The notes below the pieces were generated by a model, which was not told the origin of the DNA, searched no databases, and saw only the letters and a program-made list of their open reading frames with translations. Position numbers and translations under genes: made by a program. Below, one piece after another: positions 26,111-34,171 of a stretch of 64,000 bases of DNA; positions within the stretch are counted from its first letter, which is position 1; every line of letters starts with the position of its first letter. Source of the stretch: Paenibacillus aestuarii (GTDB lineage: Bacteria > Bacillota > Bacilli > Paenibacillales > NBRC-103111); contig NZ_JAQFVF010000002.1 of the NCBI RefSeq assembly GCF_027789125.1, positions 124,001 through 188,000 of the forward strand. Reading direction: 5' to 3'.

Positions 26111-26283
26111 CTAGATTGCCTCCTTCGATTTGGATTCACAGTAAAAGCTGGGTTCACAACTTAGTGTATCCGAAACATTTTTAGATTATCGAAGGAAGCA
26201 TCTTCCATATAATGATTGTCTCCATAGCTAATCGCCTGCGCTTTGGTTTATAATATAGCGTAGAGAAAAGAGGTTGGAGAAAG

Positions 26284-28644
26284 TTGAATAACAAAATTCT
26301 AAAAACATTAGAATATCAAAAGATTTTACATAAGCTGAGTCATCATGCCGCAACCTCACTTGGCAAAGAGGTTGCCGAACAATTGGAGCCTGTCGGCGAT
26401 TTTGAGTTAGTCAAGCTGCGGTTGCAGGCAACTGATGAAGCGACTAATGTAGAAAGACTCAAAGGAAACGCGCCGTTCGGCGGCATTCGTGACATCCGCG
26501 CTGCTTTGCACCGTTCACGTATTGGCGGAATGTTGAATCCATCCGAACTACTTGATATTACCACTACTATGTTTGGCACACGTAGACTGAAGCGTTTCGT
26601 GCTTGCCGTACATGAGGAATATGCAATTCCCATGCTTAAAGATCAAGTAGAGCTGCTGAGTGAGAACAAGACATTAGAAGATAAAATTAACAGCTGCATC
26701 GATGAAAATGCTGTTGTTGTCGATAGCGCAAGTATCGAACTGGGCCGTGTTCGCAGTGAGCTTAGAGCAGGCGAAGCTAGGGTTCGTGAGCGTTTAGAGC
26801 AAATGATACGCAGTTCTTCTGTTCAAAAAATGCTGCAGGATGTATTAATTACGATTCGTAACGACCGTTATGTCATACCGGTTAAAGCAGAATACCGTTC
26901 TAGCTTCGGCGGGATGATTCATGACCAATCTGCTTCAGGTGCAACGTTATTTATTGAACCGGAGTCCGTGGTCCAATTGAATAACAAGATCCGTGAACTT
27001 AAGCTGAAAGAAGAAGTTGAAATAGAGAAGATTTTGCGCGCTCTCACGGCGCTGGTGGCGGAGCAATCCGATTTGCTTGTTTCCGACGTTGAATTGCTTG
27101 CGCAATTGGATTTTATTTTCGCGAAAGCCGGTTTAGCTAGAGAGCTGAAAGCTACGCAACCAAGATTGAATGACCGCGGCTTTATTAAAATCAAACGGGG
27201 CCGACACCCGCTAATCCCTATAGATACGGTTGTTCCACTTGATTTGGAGCTTGGGAATAACTATACGCAAATCATTGTAACGGGGCCTAATACCGGTGGG
27301 AAAACGGTATCGCTGAAGACGGTCGGCTTGCTTAGTCTCATGGCTATGTCCGGATTGTTCGTGCCGGCTGAAGAAGGCAGTCAACTATGTGTGTTCGATG
27401 CGATTTATGCCGATATCGGCGACGAACAAAGCATTGAACAGAACTTAAGTACGTTCTCGAGCCATATGACGAACATTATTAGTATTTTACGGGACATGAC
27501 GCCGAAAAGTCTGGTATTGCTTGATGAACTTGGTGCAGGAACCGATCCTGCGGAAGGCTCGGCTTTGGCAATCTCTATTTTAGATTACATTCATCAGATT
27601 GGATGCCGGATTATTGCAACAACGCATTACTCGGAGTTAAAGGCATATGCATATCAAAAGCAAGGGACTATTAATGCGAGTATGGAATTCGACGTACAGA
27701 CGCTAAGTCCAACGTATCGCCTCCTTATCGGTGTGCCTGGGCGAAGCAATGCTTTTGCGATTGCAGAGCGTTTAGGACTCTCCCACCGGATTATTGAGCA
27801 TGCGCGGGCACAAGTCGGCGAAGAGGATATGCGCGTCGAGTCGATGATTGCTTCGCTGGAGGAGAACCGGCTGACCGCGGAATCCGAGCGCAATGAAGCT
27901 GAGCGGCTGCGCCGCGAAGCCGAAGAGCTGCGCCGCGATCTGGAGACGAAGCAGGCGAAGTTTGACGAGCAGCGTGATAAGCTGCTCGAGAAGGCCGAGC
28001 GTGAAGCGCGCGAGGCTGTCGCCAAAGCGCGCCGCGAGGCGGACGAAGTCATCGCCGAGCTGCGTCGCATGGCGCAGGAGGAAGCCGGCGGGGTCAAGGA
28101 CCACCGGCTGATTGAAGCGCGCCGCCGCTTGGACCAGGCGGCGCCGGAGCTGCGCGAGAAGCGCGAAGCGCGTGCGCAGAAGAAGCGGCCTGAGCAGATC
28201 GAGGCCGGCGATGAAGTGCGGGTCGTGAACCTCGGCCAGAAGGGTCACGTTGTTGAGATTGCCAGCCGTACGGAGGCGATCGTGCAGCTGGGTATTATGA
28301 AGATGAAGGTCAACTTGTCTGACCTGGAGAAAGTCGGCTCTGCGCCGCAGAAGAAGCCGCAGCAGACTGCGACGACGGTGAAGCGGTCGCGGGATGAGAA
28401 CATCCGCACGGAGTTAGACCTGCGCGGCCTTAATTTGGAGGAAGCGCTCATTGAAGCGGATCGCTTCCTCGATGAATCTTTCCTAGGGAATCTCGGTCAA
28501 GTTTATGTAATCCACGGGAAAGGAACGGGCGTATTGCGCACCGGGATGCAGGATTATTTACGCCGGCACAAGCACGTAAAAAGCTATCGGATAGGCAACT
28601 ATAACGAAGGTGGCGCAGGGGTCACAGTTGTCGAATTGAAATAA
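26284..28644 (+). CDS. mutS2: Endonuclease MutS2
   Basis: The 786-residue protein begins at TTG 26284 after GAGGTTGGAG. It has the MutS2 core (about 1-300), a Walker A GPNTGGKTVS (about 333-342), a Walker B LVLLDELGAGTDPAEG and a long coiled coil (about 520-640). The C-terminal Smr nuclease domain (about 710-786) has LDLRGLNLEEAL and VIHGKGTGVLR. MutS2 lacks the mismatch-recognition domain of MutS. It is known to suppress recombination and, in B. subtilis, to act on collided ribosomes. In Bacillus it follows zapA-cvpA-polX; here polX is replaced by other genes. The coding DNA around the coiled coil (about 27.85-28.4 kb) is notably GC-rich. Confidence 0.95.
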   Translation: MNNKILKTLEYQKILHKLSHHAATSLGKEVAEQLEPVGDFELVKLRLQATDEATNVERLKGNAPFGGIRDIRAALHRSRIGGMLNPSELLDITTTMFGTRRLKRFVLAVHEEYAIPMLKDQVELLSENKTLEDKINSCIDENAVVVDSASIELGRVRSELRAGEARVRERLEQMIRSSSVQKMLQDVLITIRNDRYVIPVKAEYRSSFGGMIHDQSASGATLFIEPESVVQLNNKIRELKLKEEVEIEKILRALTALVAEQSDLLVSDVELLAQLDFIFAKAGLARELKATQPRLNDRGFIKIKRGRHPLIPIDTVVPLDLELGNNYTQIIVTGPNTGGKTVSLKTVGLLSLMAMSGLFVPAEEGSQLCVFDAIYADIGDEQSIEQNLSTFSSHMTNIISILRDMTPKSLVLLDELGAGTDPAEGSALAISILDYIHQIGCRIIATTHYSELKAYAYQKQGTINASMEFDVQTLSPTYRLLIGVPGRSNAFAIAERLGLSHRIIEHARAQVGEEDMRVESMIASLEENRLTAESERNEAERLRREAEELRRDLETKQAKFDEQRDKLLEKAEREAREAVAKARREADEVIAELRRMAQEEAGGVKDHRLIEARRRLDQAAPELREKREARAQKKRPEQIEAGDEVRVVNLGQKGHVVEIASRTEAIVQLGIMKMKVNLSDLEKVGSAPQKKPQQTATTVKRSRDENIRTELDLRGLNLEEALIEADRFLDESFLGNLGQVYVIHGKGTGVLRTGMQDYLRRHKHVKSYRIGNYNEGGAGVTVVELK

Positions 28645-28668
28645 CCTACAAAAAATTCTATTTTATTT

Positions 28669-28694
28669 TGAAACCCCGTCTTTGCAGCTACGTA
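28669..28694 (+). promoter_or_regulatory. ECF sigma (SigW-type) promoter of the pspA operon
   Basis: TGAAAC (28669-28674), 16 nt and CGTA (28691-28694) match the SigW consensus of Bacillus exactly. B. subtilis pspA is a SigW target, so the match fits the gene about 135 nt downstream. Confidence 0.75.
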
Positions 28695-28828
28695 TGTAAT
28701 GAGTGTAAGCACCGGTGAAACAAAATGAAGTTGCAATACTTGTTCAAAGACGAATTTCAAAAAAACGAGGCAGGAGCTTGCTTGGATGAAATGGCTCTGT
28801 GTTCTCTAATTTAGGAGGAAATATACAA

Positions 28829-29506
28829 ATGGGAATTTTCAAAAGACTGCGTGACATGACAATGGCTTCAATCAACGATCTGCTGGATAAAGCGGAAGAT
28901 CCGGTTAAGATGCTTAATCAGTTTCTTCGCGATATGGAAGAAGACATTTTGGAAGCAGAGTCTGCTGTAGCGAAACAAATCGCCATTGAGAAGAAATTCA
29001 AACAGCAGTATGAAGAAGCCGAAGAAATGGTGACGAAGCGTTCTGAACAGGCGATGAAGGCGTTGGAACAAGGGAATGAAGATTTGGCCCGCCGCGCACT
29101 GCAGGATAAGAAAGAGCATCAAGAGCGTTTCGATGAGTTGAAACGTCAGTATGATTTGGCTAAAACCAATGCTGATCAACTTCGCAACCAGCTGAGCGAA
29201 ATGAAAGAAGAGTTCGGCAAGATGAAGAACAAGAAAGATTTGTTGATTGCACGTGCCGAAGCGGCAAAAGCGCAGAAGCAAATCAACCAAGCGATGACTG
29301 GCTTTGGCAAAGATAACGCGGCCAAAGGTTTTGAGCGCATGAATGATAAGGTGCTGCAAATGGAAGCTGAAGCCCAGGCAAGCGGCGAAATCCGCGCGAA
29401 GAGCCGCAGCTTGGATGACGAGTTTGAACAGCTTGATAAATCCGGTGGCGTTGAAGACGAATTAGCTGCAATGAAAGCAAAGCTTGCTGAAAAAAAACAA
29501 TCCTAA
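28829..29506 (+). CDS. pspA: PspA/IM30 family membrane-stress protein
   Basis: The 225-residue protein starts at ATG 28829 (AGGAGGAAATATACAA upstream). It has an amphipathic N-terminal helix (MGIFKRLRDMTMASINDLLD) followed by the family's long helical hairpin (about 25-150) and a charged C-terminus. PspA proteins polymerise on damaged membranes to preserve integrity. The upstream ECF promoter suggests induction by envelope stress. A short hairpin separates it from the DUF350 gene 81 nt on, so the first gene may be expressed more than the later ones. Confidence 0.92.
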   Translation: MGIFKRLRDMTMASINDLLDKAEDPVKMLNQFLRDMEEDILEAESAVAKQIAIEKKFKQQYEEAEEMVTKRSEQAMKALEQGNEDLARRALQDKKEHQERFDELKRQYDLAKTNADQLRNQLSEMKEEFGKMKNKKDLLIARAEAAKAQKQINQAMTGFGKDNAAKGFERMNDKVLQMEAEAQASGEIRAKSRSLDDEFEQLDKSGGVEDELAAMKAKLAEKKQS

Positions 29507-29531
29507 TGATATACTAAACAATGAACCTGCG

Positions 29532-29555
29532 AGAGACTGAGATAACTCAGTCTCT
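29532..29555 (+). terminator. Weak terminator or processing hairpin after pspA
   Basis: AGAGACTGAG-ATAA-CTCAGTCTCT is a perfect 10-bp stem, but the following T tract is interrupted (TCTACCTTTT). Partial read-through is likely. Confidence 0.55.
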
Positions 29556-29587
29556 TCTACCTTTTGCGAAGGAAGGCAGGAGTTGAT

Positions 29588-30007
29588 ATGAATAAAGAGG
29601 TGGATGTGTTGCTCAGTAACCCGTATTTAGCTACGCTTGCATTTTTTGCTGTTGCTGTAATCGCGCTTGTGGTATTTTTGACGATTTTTGAGCTGGTCAC
29701 GAAGTATGATGATTGGGCTGAGATCAAAAAGGGCAATTTGTCCGTGGCGATGGCAACGGGAGGCAAGATTTTCGGAATCTGCAATTTGTTCCGATTTGCG
29801 ATTTTGAATAATGATACGATGATTCATTCACTGATCTGGGCGGGGTACGGCTTTATTCTTCTACTCGTGGCTTACTTTATCTTTGAATTTTTAACGCCTT
29901 ATTTTAAAATAGATGAGGAAATCAAAAATGATAATAAGGCAGTAGGTCTTCTTTCCATGATGATTTCGATATCTCTTTCCTACGTTGTCGGAGCTTGCGT
30001 TACTTAA
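29588..30007 (+). CDS. DUF350 family membrane protein
   Basis: The 139-residue protein (ATG 29588 after GGCAGGAG) has four hydrophobic segments (about 12-38, 57-70, 80-103 and 115-137), with TKYDDWAEIKKGNLSVAMAT between the first two. This matches DUF350 (YjfL-type). Family members are found beside PspA genes in many bacteria, where they are assumed to support membrane stress defence. Its position behind pspA here fits that. The biochemical role is not known. Confidence 0.82.
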   Translation: MNKEVDVLLSNPYLATLAFFAVAVIALVVFLTIFELVTKYDDWAEIKKGNLSVAMATGGKIFGICNLFRFAILNNDTMIHSLIWAGYGFILLLVAYFIFEFLTPYFKIDEEIKNDNKAVGLLSMMISISLSYVVGACVT

Positions 30008-30059
30008 TTTTGATAACTTCACCTAGATTGCATTCATATTGTCGTGGGGGCTTGAACGA

Positions 30060-30143
30060 ATGAAATACCTGTGGGGAACCTTGTTTGCTATAGCATTTGT
30101 ATTTATGGCGGCAGGGGTTTATTATTTATGGAAGTATGCTTGA
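30060..30143 (+). CDS. 27-residue single-helix membrane peptide
   Basis: ATG at 30060 follows GTGGGGG by 7-8 nt and encodes MKYLWGTLFAIAFVFMAAGV YYLWKYA, one hydrophobic helix with Lys at both ends. It sits between the DUF350 gene and the zinc-ribbon gene on the same strand, with 52 and 19 nt gaps, and so looks like part of the PspA operon. Small single-span proteins often tune larger membrane complexes, but no function is known for this one. It is too short for most gene callers. Confidence 0.55.
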   Translation: MKYLWGTLFAIAFVFMAAGVYYLWKYA

Positions 30144-30162
30144 TGATGTGGAGGATTATTCA

Positions 30163-30657
30163 ATGAGTGCCAACGAGGAAATCGTATGTCCATGGTGCCA
30201 GACTGAGATTGTGTGGGACCCTGAGATTGGACCGGAGGACGAATGTCCGCATTGCTTTAATGAGTTAAATGATTATCGTTCGATTCAACTCACAGTGAAA
30301 CAAACAGGGCAGCCGCTCCGTTTTGAGGATGATGTGGAGCAGGGCGAAGATCTGTCTACTGTTTGGGACGATAGCGATATGCCACTTGATAGTTATGGAG
30401 AGGCGGTTCAGCGTATCTCGGATGAGCAAGAAGAGGCGCCTGAGTGCTCCAACTGTCATGAGTTTATGCTGCTGGCCGGAGATGAAGTGATTAGTGAGCG
30501 TGCGTTTACACCGCACATTTCCAAGACATTAGGCTCTGCATTTTTAACTGCGCCTATTACTTTCAATGTGTATGTATGTCCTTCTTGTTTTAAAGTAGAG
30601 AAAATATTGTCCGATACTGATCGTCTCCTGATGGTCGAACGAATTAAAAAAGAGTAG
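30163..30657 (+). CDS. Zinc-ribbon protein of unknown function
   Basis: The 164-residue protein starts at ATG 30163, 8 nt after GGAGG; in-frame starts at 30136 and 30097 lie upstream without a site. It has two Cys pairs near the N-terminus (CPWCQTEIVWDP, then CPHCF) and two near the C-terminus (CSNCHEF, then CPSCF), which suggests two zinc ribbons joined by an acidic linker. It is soluble. Position at the end of the PspA operon suggests a stress-related role, but this is only context. A strong terminator follows. Confidence 0.65.
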   Translation: MSANEEIVCPWCQTEIVWDPEIGPEDECPHCFNELNDYRSIQLTVKQTGQPLRFEDDVEQGEDLSTVWDDSDMPLDSYGEAVQRISDEQEEAPECSNCHEFMLLAGDEVISERAFTPHISKTLGSAFLTAPITFNVYVCPSCFKVEKILSDTDRLLMVERIKKE

Positions 30658-30662
30658 GACGA

Positions 30663-30692
30663 AACCGAATCCATGCAGGATTCGGTTTTTTT
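30663..30692 (+). terminator. Terminator of the pspA operon
   Basis: AACCGAATCC-ATGCA-GGATTCGGTT is a perfect 10-bp stem followed by more T. Confidence 0.92.
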
Positions 30693-30769
30693 TGGCTGAT
30701 CATATTTTTTCCTGATTGGGGAAGCTTAACAAGAGCTATTTCTATCCCAGGGGAAAGGTGTGGAGCAGC

Positions 30770-32083
30770 ATGCAGCAGGAATCTGGCGGCCAGCGAACTC
30801 GTTCCGGATGGACGGGAACGCCGAGGCAGGCCAATTATTTTGAAGAACGAGGAAAAACAACGGACACAGGGCAGCGTCCTGCAAAAAAGGGGGAGCTGGA
30901 CTCCCAGACGATTTTGCTTTTGGCTGTTCATACGTTGTTTGGCATAGCGAATGCGTTATCAGGAACGTTTGTAGGTGTCTATCTCTGGAAGGCGAAAAAC
31001 GATTATACGTTGATCGGCTGGTTTACGTTGGTGACGCATTTAACGATGGCCCTTACGTTCTGGTTAGCCGGCAAATGGGTGAAAGAGCACAATAAAATGA
31101 ACTGCTTGCGGGCCGGTGTCGCGGTATCGGCAGGATTTTATATGCTTGTACTTTGGCTCGGACCATACAGTTATCAATATTTCGTACTACTCGGGGTCGT
31201 GCAGGGCATTTCAACCGGCTTTTTTTGGATCGCTTATAATGTCGTTTATTTTGAAGTTACTGATCCTGATAACCGCGACCGTTATAACGGCTGGGCAGGG
31301 CTCTTGGCCTCAGGAGCGGGGATCGTAGCACCTTGGATCTCTGGTCTGTTAATTGTGGGGCTAGGCGATAAAGCGGGGTACCGCTTGATCTTTTCGATAT
31401 CGTTAGGTATTTTTGTAGTCGGTGTTGTCGTCAGTTTCTTTTTAAAAAAGCGAGAAGTGCAGGGCTCCTATGAATGGATGTTCCCAGTGCGCTGCCTGAG
31501 GCAAGCGGGGACGCCATGGGCTCGGGTCTTTTTAGCGCAGATCGCGCAGGGCTTCCGGGAAGGCGTCTTTGGTTTCATGATCGGGTTGTTGGTCTACATC
31601 GCCACGGGCAGCGAGGCCAGTCTGGGCAATTTTGTGCTGATCAATTCAGCCGTAGCCTTAGTTAGCTTCTGGTTAGCTGGAAAGTTTGTAAAACCGCGAT
31701 TTAGAAAAAGTGCAATGCTGATAGGGGCAATTATGCTTGTGGCGATTATCGTACCGTTCTTTTGGAAGCTGAATTATTTTACTTTGCTTCTATTTGGTGT
31801 CGCTGCAGCCACTTTTTTTCCGTTATATTCGATTCCTATGGTCTCTGCAGTGTTTGATCTTATTGGCTGCAGTGAGGAGAGTGCGAAGCAGCGGGAAGAA
31901 TATGTTGTTCTTCGCGAATTGGGACTAAATACAGGACGCGTGCTCGGTGTGCTGCTGTTTATATTGGTCGTATCGTGGAGTGCCACACCGCTTGTGCTAA
32001 AACTGCTTTTACTTTTCATCGGCAGTTCTACGGTGGTTGCCTGGTTCTTTATGCGCAAACAGCTTGCGCTGTATAAAACTTGA
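30770..32083 (+). CDS. MFS transporter
   Basis: The 437-residue protein starts at ATG 30770 (AAAGGTGTGGAG upstream), with a 45-residue hydrophilic, charged N-terminus before the first of about twelve membrane helices. Helix pairs such as HTLFGIANALSGTFVGVYLW and GISTGFFWIAYNVVYFEVTD show a major-facilitator protein. I cannot assign the substrate. It lacks the clear sugar or drug-pump motifs. The 59-nt gap to cysK leaves open whether they are linked. Confidence 0.75.
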   Translation: MQQESGGQRTRSGWTGTPRQANYFEERGKTTDTGQRPAKKGELDSQTILLLAVHTLFGIANALSGTFVGVYLWKAKNDYTLIGWFTLVTHLTMALTFWLAGKWVKEHNKMNCLRAGVAVSAGFYMLVLWLGPYSYQYFVLLGVVQGISTGFFWIAYNVVYFEVTDPDNRDRYNGWAGLLASGAGIVAPWISGLLIVGLGDKAGYRLIFSISLGIFVVGVVVSFFLKKREVQGSYEWMFPVRCLRQAGTPWARVFLAQIAQGFREGVFGFMIGLLVYIATGSEASLGNFVLINSAVALVSFWLAGKFVKPRFRKSAMLIGAIMLVAIIVPFFWKLNYFTLLLFGVAAATFFPLYSIPMVSAVFDLIGCSEESAKQREEYVVLRELGLNTGRVLGVLLFILVVSWSATPLVLKLLLLFIGSSTVVAWFFMRKQLALYKT

Positions 32084-32142
32084 CATCGTACGAGGTTCCC
32101 GATGACAATGTGAATAATGTTGTAAGAAGGAGAGGGAAACCT

Positions 32143-33066
32143 TTGACGCATAAAAAAATGGTGAACAATATCACGGAATTGATCGGGGATACACCGGCAG
32201 TGCGGATTAACCGTCTGCTGCAGGAAAGTGATGCCGAGCTATATGTGAAGCTCGAGTATTTTAATCCAAGCGGCAGTGTCAAGGACCGTGCCGCGTTTAA
32301 CTTGATCGCGCAGGCGGAGAAGGACGGTCGGCTCCAGCCGGGCGCGACCATCATTGAGCCGACCAGCGGCAATACAGGCATCGGCCTGGCGATGAATGCC
32401 GCAGCCAAAGGCTACAAAGCCATCCTGGTCATGCCGGATAATATGACCAAAGAGCGGATTAATCTGCTCAAAGCCTACGGAGCAGAAGTGGTGCTCACGC
32501 CAGCGGCGCAGCGCATGCCGGGGGCGATCGCCAAGGCAGAGGAGCTGCGGGCGCAGCTGCCGGGCAGCTTCATTCCGCAGCAGTTCGAGAATCCGGCGAA
32601 TCCGGACATTCACCGGACGACGACGGCGCTGGAGATTATCGAGCAGATGGACGGCCGGCTCGATGCGTTTGTCGCGACGTCGGGAACAGGCGGCACCATC
32701 ACCGGGACAGGTGAGGTGCTGCGGGAGCGGCTGCCGGGCATCCAGATCTACGTCGTGGAGCCGAAGGGCTCTCCGGTGTTATCTGGCGGCAGCCCAGGGC
32801 CGCATAAGCTCGTGGGGACGAGTCCGGGCTTCATCCCGGCCAACTTGAACACGAGCGTGTATGACGAGATCGTCCAGGTCGCCGACGAGGATGCGCTGCA
32901 AACGACGCGGGACCTGGCGAAGTATGAGGGCATCCTCGTCGGCCCGTCCGCCGGGGCGTCGGTCTGGACGGGGATGCAGGTCGCCCGCAAGCTCGGCGCG
33001 GGCAAGCGGGTGCTTTGTATCGCGCCGGATACGGGCGAGAGGTATTTGAGCATGGGCATTTTTTAA
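32143..33066 (+). CDS. cysK: Cysteine synthase family PLP enzyme
   Basis: The 307-residue protein starts at TTG 32143, directly after AAGGAGAGGG (ATG 32158 is a weaker choice). It has the fold-type II signatures: NPSGSVKDRAA with the PLP Lys (about residues 40-50), the substrate loop PTSGNTGIGLA (about 72-82), TSGTGGTITGTG (phosphate-binding glycine loop) and VGPSAGASVW. It should make cysteine from O-acetylserine and sulfide. Because many genomes have several cysK/cysM-like paralogues, the exact member is uncertain. The second half has clearly higher GC than its neighbours. A terminator follows immediately. Confidence 0.87.
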   Translation: MTHKKMVNNITELIGDTPAVRINRLLQESDAELYVKLEYFNPSGSVKDRAAFNLIAQAEKDGRLQPGATIIEPTSGNTGIGLAMNAAAKGYKAILVMPDNMTKERINLLKAYGAEVVLTPAAQRMPGAIAKAEELRAQLPGSFIPQQFENPANPDIHRTTTALEIIEQMDGRLDAFVATSGTGGTITGTGEVLRERLPGIQIYVVEPKGSPVLSGGSPGPHKLVGTSPGFIPANLNTSVYDEIVQVADEDALQTTRDLAKYEGILVGPSAGASVWTGMQVARKLGAGKRVLCIAPDTGERYLSMGIF

Positions 33067-33085
33067 AATGAACATAAATGCGATT

Positions 33086-33127
33086 AAAGACGGTTGCTTT
33101 TCTTTGGGAAAGGCGCCGTCTTTTTTT
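33086..33127 (+). terminator. Terminator of cysK
   Basis: AAAGACGG and CCGTCTTT close a stem with an inner paired GCTTTTC/GGAAAGGC, followed by a T run. Confidence 0.88.
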
Positions 33128-33172
33128 GCATGTAGTATTGTGGGGGAAGGGAAATATTTATTTGCAGATGTA

Positions 33173-33201
33173 TTGAATAAAAATTCAGTTATTAGTATAA
33201 T
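33173..33201 (+). promoter_or_regulatory. SigA promoter of the 97-residue gene
   Basis: TTGAAT (33173-33178), a 17-nt spacer and TATAAT (33196-33201) precede the gene. Confidence 0.7.
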
Positions 33202-33241
33202 TATTTATACAAGAGTGACCGTGTAGAAAGGTGGATAAACC

Positions 33242-33535
33242 ATGAAATTAGCATATGTGAATCAGTTTCCGCAAAAGAAACAGCTCGCGGAATTTATACA
33301 AGCTTATACATCCGAATGCATACAATCCGGAATACAGTTGGAAGAGACGCTGCACATCGAAAGTCCGCAATGCGTCATTTCGGTGTATGACGAGAATGAA
33401 CTCGTTGGTATCGGATGCCTGGAGCAAGCGATGAACATTCATGTTCGTCCGGCGTATAAGGAACGCGAGATCGAGATAACCGTGAATAAATTATTGCAAG
33501 CAGAATCGAAGTTTTGTGTGTCACAAGCAAAATAA
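33242..33535 (+). CDS. Small GNAT-like protein of unknown function
   Basis: The 97-residue protein has a clear ribosome site (AAAGGTGG) and its own promoter and terminator. The central VISVYDENELVGIGCLEQAM and NIHVRPAYKEREIEITVNKL resemble the middle strands of GNAT acetyltransferases. The signature acetyl-CoA loop (R/Q-x-x-G-x-G/A) is not present and the domain is about half the usual length. It may be a degenerate or regulatory relative. This is my reading of the pattern; no family was confirmed. Confidence 0.6.
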   Translation: MKLAYVNQFPQKKQLAEFIQAYTSECIQSGIQLEETLHIESPQCVISVYDENELVGIGCLEQAMNIHVRPAYKEREIEITVNKLLQAESKFCVSQAK

Positions 33536-33558
33536 CGTATGATTTATGCGTATAACAG

Positions 33559-33586
33559 CCATTAGGGTGATCCTAGTGGTTTTTTT
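33559..33586 (+). terminator. Terminator of the 97-residue gene
   Basis: CCATTAGG-GTGAT-CCTAGTGG (one G-U) is followed by seven T. Confidence 0.85.
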
Positions 33587-33664
33587 AATGATTGAATTCG
33601 GACTGCAATTCATTGTAAGATTGAAAGATCAACCATTAACCATCAGTGAAAGGAAGGTTTAACC

Positions 33665-34156
33665 ATGGATACTTTGAAGCTTAAAATTCTCGAGATACTG
33701 AAACAAGATGCGCGTTGCGACGCGGCGATGATCGCCACTATGTTAGGTGCGGCGGAAGCCGACGTGGCGCGAGCGATAAGCGAGATGGAAGCGGATAAGG
33801 TCATCGTCAAATACAACACAGTGGTAAACTGGAGTAAAGTGGATGACGAAAAGGTTACCGCCCTGATTGAAGTGCAGATTACGCCGGAACGCGGACGCGG
33901 CTTTGACGCGATTGCGGAACGGATTTATTTATATCCGGAAGTAAAGTCGGTATATCTCATGTCTGGCGCGTATGACCTGCTAGTCGAAGTTGAAGGCAGC
34001 TCGCTGAAGGAAGTGGCTTCCTTCGTATCGAATAAATTGTCACCGATTGATCGCGTGCTTTCTACCAAAACGAATTTTATCCTAAAAAAATATAAACAAG
34101 ACGGCATTATTTTCGAGGATCAGGAAGATGATCATCGATTGCTCGTCTCGCCGTAA
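33665..34156 (+). CDS. alaR: Lrp/AsnC-family regulator (AlaR-like)
   Basis: The 163-residue protein has an N-terminal helix-turn-helix (LKLKILEILKQDARCDAAMI, DVARAISEMEADKVI) and a RAM ligand-binding domain (about 68-145: VTALIEVQITPERGRGFDAI and YLMSGAYDLLVEVEG). Together with the aminotransferase 16 nt downstream it matches the yugG-yugH pair of B. subtilis, now alaR-alaT, where AlaR activates alanine synthesis. It likely regulates its own operon in response to an amino acid. AAAGGAAGG precedes ATG. The symbol rests on the gene pair and on memory of that pair. Confidence 0.85.
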   Translation: MDTLKLKILEILKQDARCDAAMIATMLGAAEADVARAISEMEADKVIVKYNTVVNWSKVDDEKVTALIEVQITPERGRGFDAIAERIYLYPEVKSVYLMSGAYDLLVEVEGSSLKEVASFVSNKLSPIDRVLSTKTNFILKKYKQDGIIFEDQEDDHRLLVSP

Positions 34157-34171
34157 GGAGGCGCAAAGACT

